Source: Bacillota bacterium (lineage in GTDB: Bacteria; Bacillota; Bacilli; Bacillales; Cytobacillaceae). Taken from it: 7,232 bases of DNA. Below the pieces are notes generated by a model. The model was not told where the DNA came from. It ran no database searches and was given only the letters and a program-made list of their open reading frames with translations. Positions within the stretch are counted from its first letter, which is position 1. The number at the start of each line of letters is the position of its first letter. Shown here in pieces: positions 5,398 through 7,232 of this stretch. The stretch covers positions 1 to 7,232 of the forward strand of contig JAUZPT010000149.1 in the NCBI GenBank assembly GCA_030705745.1, given 5' to 3'. The position numbers and the translations under genes are program-made.

Positions 5398-5979
5398 TTA
5401 GGAACATCTGAATGAACGAATTCTGTTTAAGTCCGTTCCATAATATACCCAGCGGAATCCTCTCCAACGATAACCAGCGATTGAAGTCCTTCCAACGTAC
5501 GTTGGATAAAACCAGAAGCTGCGTCCATTATGCAGCCAAATGAACGTATAACGGTACAAGCATCTACGAATGGCTCCAGGATCAACCGCAAATTGTGAAA
5601 CTTGTTCCTGCGGTGTGTAAGATGGTGGCGGCGAGGTTGGTGCACCTCCATGGGATCCGCCTCCGCCCGGGAACGGTGATCCTGGTTGACCTCCGCCCGG
5701 AAATCCGCCTCCACTTCCTGGGAACGGTGAACCTGGTTGACCTCCACCCGGAAATCCGCCTCCGCTTCCTGGGAACGGTGAACCTGGTTGACCTCCACCT
5801 GGAAATCCGCCTCCGCTTCCCGGGAACGGTGAACCTGGTTGACCTCCGCCTGGAAATCCACCTCCGCTTCCTGGGAATGGTGTGCCTTGCTGCCCTCCGC
5901 CAGGCCAGCCATAAGGTGATTGTCTTTCATCAAATTCATATTGAAGTTCGGGCATATATAGGAATTGTCTATAATCCAA
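5398..5979 (-). CDS. Gly/Pro-rich repeat protein with aromatic C-terminal domain, spore-surface type
   Basis: This 193-residue protein has three parts. Residues 1-27 are a polar, Tyr-containing leader. Residues 28-112 hold five copies of a 17-residue repeat, mostly GGGQPGSPFPGSGGGFP; the first and last are variant. After a Pro/Ser linker, residues 131-193 form a compact domain rich in Trp, Tyr, Phe and Arg with two cysteines (Cys140, Cys192), including LHNGRSFWFYPTYVG (149-163). From memory, similar small proteins with a Trp/Tyr-rich C-terminus occur in spore-forming bacilli without a proven function. No signal peptide is visible. The start is TTG (5977-5979), chosen because AGGAGGAG (5986-5993) lies six bases upstream. 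A spore coat or other surface role is inferred from composition and neighbouring spore genes. Confidence 0.82.
   Translation of the reverse strand: MDYRQFLYMPELQYEFDERQSPYGWPGGGQQGTPFPGSGGGFPGGGQPGSPFPGSGGGFPGGGQPGSPFPGSGGGFPGGGQPGSPFPGSGGGFPGGGQPGSPFPGGGGSHGGAPTSPPPSYTPQEQVSQFAVDPGAIRRCLYRYTFIWLHNGRSFWFYPTYVGRTSIAGYRWRGFRWVYYGTDLNRIRSFRCS
5669..5903 (-). repeat. 51-bp in-frame tandem repeat within the Gly/Pro-rich gene
   Basis: Four full 51-bp units start at 5669, 5720, 5771 and 5822, with a partial, more diverged fifth unit at 5873-5903. The period is a multiple of three and gives the 17-residue protein repeat. Internal units differ at only a few positions, many of them synonymous, so copy number could vary by recombination or slippage without frameshift. 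The repeat also opens long spurious frames at 5427-5939 (minus) and 5595-6038 (plus). Confidence 0.95.
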
Positions 5980-5985
5980 GTTGTA

Positions 5986-5993
5986 CTCCTCCT
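5986..5993 (-). promoter_or_regulatory. Ribosome binding site selecting the TTG start at 5979
   Basis: AGGAGGAG on the minus strand ends six bases before TTG (5977-5979). The next in-frame ATG, nine codons later, has no comparable site. Confidence 0.8.
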
Positions 5994-6112
5994 AAAATTA
6001 TTTTCCTATTAATGTATTCAATTTGCCTATTTTGGTGAAACCACCTATATTGCTGTATTTTTTTCTACCCGCGTAACACGGTCCGAAGCCATTTTTCCGC
6101 CTCTCCATGATG

Positions 6113-6150
6113 AAAAATAAAAAAACCCACTTCAACTTTCGTTTAGTGGG
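6113..6150 (-). terminator. Terminator of the ybaK gene
   Basis: On the minus strand, CCCACT (6150-6145) pairs with AGTGGG (6131-6126) across a 13-nt loop, followed by TTTTTTTATTTTT. It lies about 75 bp beyond the ybaK stop. Confidence 0.85.
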
Positions 6151-6154
6151 GATT

Positions 6155-6170
6155 AGGACTTAAAAGTCCT
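6155..6170. repeat. 16-bp palindrome beside the ybaK terminator
   Basis: AGGACTT (6155-6161) and AAGTCCT (6164-6170) are perfect inverted repeats separated by AA. No T-run follows on the minus strand, so it is not itself a classical terminator. It may be an operator or an RNA-end stabilising structure; nothing identifies a ligand. Confidence 0.55.
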
Positions 6171-6225
6171 TTAATTCTGATTCACGCATTTTATCATTCA
6201 CTTTTCAGTGGATCCGATCCATTGC

Positions 6226-6708
6226 TTACGCATTTTGCTTTGTAAAATCTCCTGTTTCTGCATGGGTGATGTTTTGAAGGTCTACAACTGTGAGATGAAT
6301 TTGGACGCCGATTTTTCCACCGCTGACAATGATGGACTTTAGCATCATGGCACTGTTATCAATGAACGTTTTGTATTCCTTTTTCATGCCGATGGGCGAG
6401 CAGCCCCCACGAATATAACCCGTCCATTTTTGAATGTCTTTCACCGGTAGCATGTCGATTTTTTTTTCGCCTGCTGCCTTTGCTGCTTTCTTCAAATCTA
6501 GCTCGGTTTCTACCGGAATCACAAACACATAAATATTTTTCCCCGCTTGTGTGACGAGCGTCTTATAAACTTCCTCTGCTGGCTTGCCGATTTTTTCTGC
6601 GACTGAGATACCATCTATTTTTCCATCGCCGCTGTCATAGAACATCACTTCGTAGGATATCTTTTTCGCATCAAGCAGGCGCATGGCATTCGTTTTTACT
6701 TGTACCAT
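6226..6708 (-). CDS. ybaK: YbaK/EbsC-family Cys-tRNA(Pro) deacylase
   Basis: This 160-residue cytosolic editing protein hydrolyses Cys-tRNA(Pro) made in error by prolyl-tRNA synthetase, protecting translation fidelity. Visible family features are the N-terminal [12 protein letters not shown] (6-17), the conserved VYKTLV with Lys49 (47-52), and the glycine loop [14 protein letters not shown] (97-110) that positions the substrate. Length matches E. coli YbaK (159). The ATG at 6706-6708 is chosen because GGGGAAGGG ends seven bases before it and the protein then begins at the usual family start. An in-frame GTG at 6741 would add 11 residues without a good site. It sits between two terminators and is likely a single-gene unit. 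Confidence 0.93.
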   Translation of the reverse strand: MVQVKTNAMRLLDAKKISYEVMFYDSGDGKIDGISVAEKIGKPAEEVYKTLVTQAGKNIYVFVIPVETELDLKKAAKAAGEKKIDMLPVKDIQKWTGYIRGGCSPIGMKKEYKTFIDNSAMMLKSIIVSGGKIGVQIHLTVVDLQNITHAETGDFTKQNA

Positions 6709-6715
6709 TCTGCAA

Positions 6716-6724
6716 CCCTTCCCC
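6716..6724 (-). promoter_or_regulatory. Ribosome binding site fixing the ybaK start at ATG 6708
   Basis: GGGGAAGGG on the minus strand ends seven bases before ATG 6706-6708. Translation from the upstream GTG at 6741 would read through this site. Confidence 0.65.
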
Positions 6725-6751
6725 TCAATTTTTTCATACACAAAACGATAA

Positions 6752-6782
6752 GAAAAAAGGGTTTCAGTTTCCCGAACCCCTT
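6752..6782 (-). terminator. Terminator of the alpha-glucosidase gene
   Basis: On the minus strand, AAGGGGTTC (6782-6774) pairs with GAAACCCTT (6765-6757) with one mismatch over nine positions and an 8-nt loop, followed by TTTTTT. It lies 12 bp after the stop codon region of the gene ending at 6795. Confidence 0.85.
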
Positions 6783-6794
6783 CTCATGCTTTCA

Positions 6795-7232
6795 TTATAA
6801 TCGATATACTCTTGCTTCATACGGCTTTAAATGAATTTCGGAAACGGCATCCTGCTGTTCCACTGTGTAGTTATGCAATAGTATATTCTTTGGATCGAGG
6901 GCCATCCCTTCGGAGATGAAGTGTGCTTCTCTTCCCGTCAGATTCGCAATCACGATGACTTTGTCGTCCTCGCTCGTTCTCGTATAGGCATATACCTGCG
7001 CATCGTCTTCCATCAGCAAATCGTACTTTCCATACGTAAACACTACATTTTCCTTTTTCAGGTGTATCATTTTTTTATAAAAAGAAAGAATGGAATCTTT
7101 CTGCTCTGCCTGAACTTTTACATTGATTTCACGATAATTCGGATTGACCTTCATCCATGGTGTTCCTGTCGTGAAGCCGCCATTCGTTTCATCCGTCCAC
7201 TGCATCGGTGTGCGGCTGTTATCGCGTGCAGA
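6795..7232 (-). CDS. GH13 alpha-glucosidase, oligo-1,6-glucosidase-like (C-terminal 145 residues)
   Basis: This is the C-terminal part of a glycoside hydrolase family 13 enzyme; the frame stays open to the window edge, so the start and catalytic residues lie outside. The visible part opens with SARDNSRTPMQW, the hallmark segment of oligo-1,6-glucosidases and trehalose-6-phosphate hydrolases. It continues with GGFTTGTPWMKVNPNYREIN and YKKMIHLKKEN, then the C-terminal beta domain ending LKPYEARVYRL. From memory it most resembles MalL-type oligo-1,6-glucosidase, which releases glucose from isomaltose-like oligosaccharides in the cytosol. Trehalose-6-phosphate hydrolase (TreA) cannot be excluded. 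The reading frame is intact and has its own terminator. The promoter is not in view. Confidence 0.92.
   Translation of the reverse strand, partial: SARDNSRTPMQWTDETNGGFTTGTPWMKVNPNYREINVKVQAEQKDSILSFYKKMIHLKKENVVFTYGKYDLLMEDDAQVYAYTRTSEDDKVIVIANLTGREAHFISEGMALDPKNILLHNYTVEQQDAVSEIHLKPYEARVYRL

Noticed and set aside
5427..6038. Long alternative frames overlapping the Gly/Pro-repeat gene on both strands
   Set aside because: The 51-bp period is a multiple of three, so every frame lacking a stop in one unit stays open through all units; products are low-complexity repeats without a good ribosome binding site.
6709..6741. Upstream GTG start for ybaK
   Set aside because: It would add 11 residues absent from the usual family start and has no good ribosome binding site, whereas ATG 6708 has one.

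Overview
The window looks like chromosomal DNA of an endospore-forming member of the Bacillales. The clues are strong AGGAGG-type ribosome binding sites, TTG and GTG starts, AT-rich intergenic DNA, many simple hairpin/T-run terminators, a gamma-type small acid-soluble spore protein (SASP) gene behind a sigma-G-like promoter, and a Gly/Pro-rich protein of spore-surface type. The genus cannot be fixed from the sequence alone.

Layout. Positions 1-129 hold the tail of an unidentified plus-strand gene and its terminator. Positions 130-465 are non-coding: a phased 20-bp repeat array capped by a perfect hairpin (156-268), then an elaborate promoter/operator region (365-445). Positions 466-2893 are a three-gene plus-strand operon: ABC ATPase, ABC-2 permease and TetR-type regulator. 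It closes with a terminator that contains the regulator's stop codon. Positions 2917-3104 hold a second 20/21-bp repeat array with a different core, running to the stop codon of the next gene. Minus-strand genes follow: a Cof-type HAD phosphatase (3105-3962) and the DNA glycosylase AlkD (4022-4690). Divergent from alkD is the short SASP gene (4814-4963). Then come three minus-strand genes: a 76-residue hydrophilic protein (5040-5270), a Gly/Pro-repeat protein (5398-5979) and a YbaK-type Cys-tRNA(Pro) deacylase (6226-6708). The window ends inside the C-terminal part of a GH13 alpha-glucosidase, whose 5' part lies beyond 7232.

How the parts work together. The ABC-TetR operon is a typical self-regulated export module. 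Two identical 20-bp TetR-type sites flank the -35 side and the start/leader of a good sigma-A promoter, and a separate 30-bp near-perfect palindrome covers its -10 and start region. AlkD and the SASP share an intergenic region and both bear on DNA integrity in spore formers, but a functional link is only inferred. The sugar hydrolase and YbaK genes are ordinary housekeeping neighbours, and most genes here have their own terminator.

The most unusual signal is non-coding. Two intergenic arrays share the hexamer TTTATC and a 20/21-bp period (about two helical turns) but carry different tails (CCGT versus AACC). A possible third, two-copy version (TTATCACGT) lies exactly 20 bp apart around the alkD ribosome binding site. 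No complete undescribed protein system is evident.
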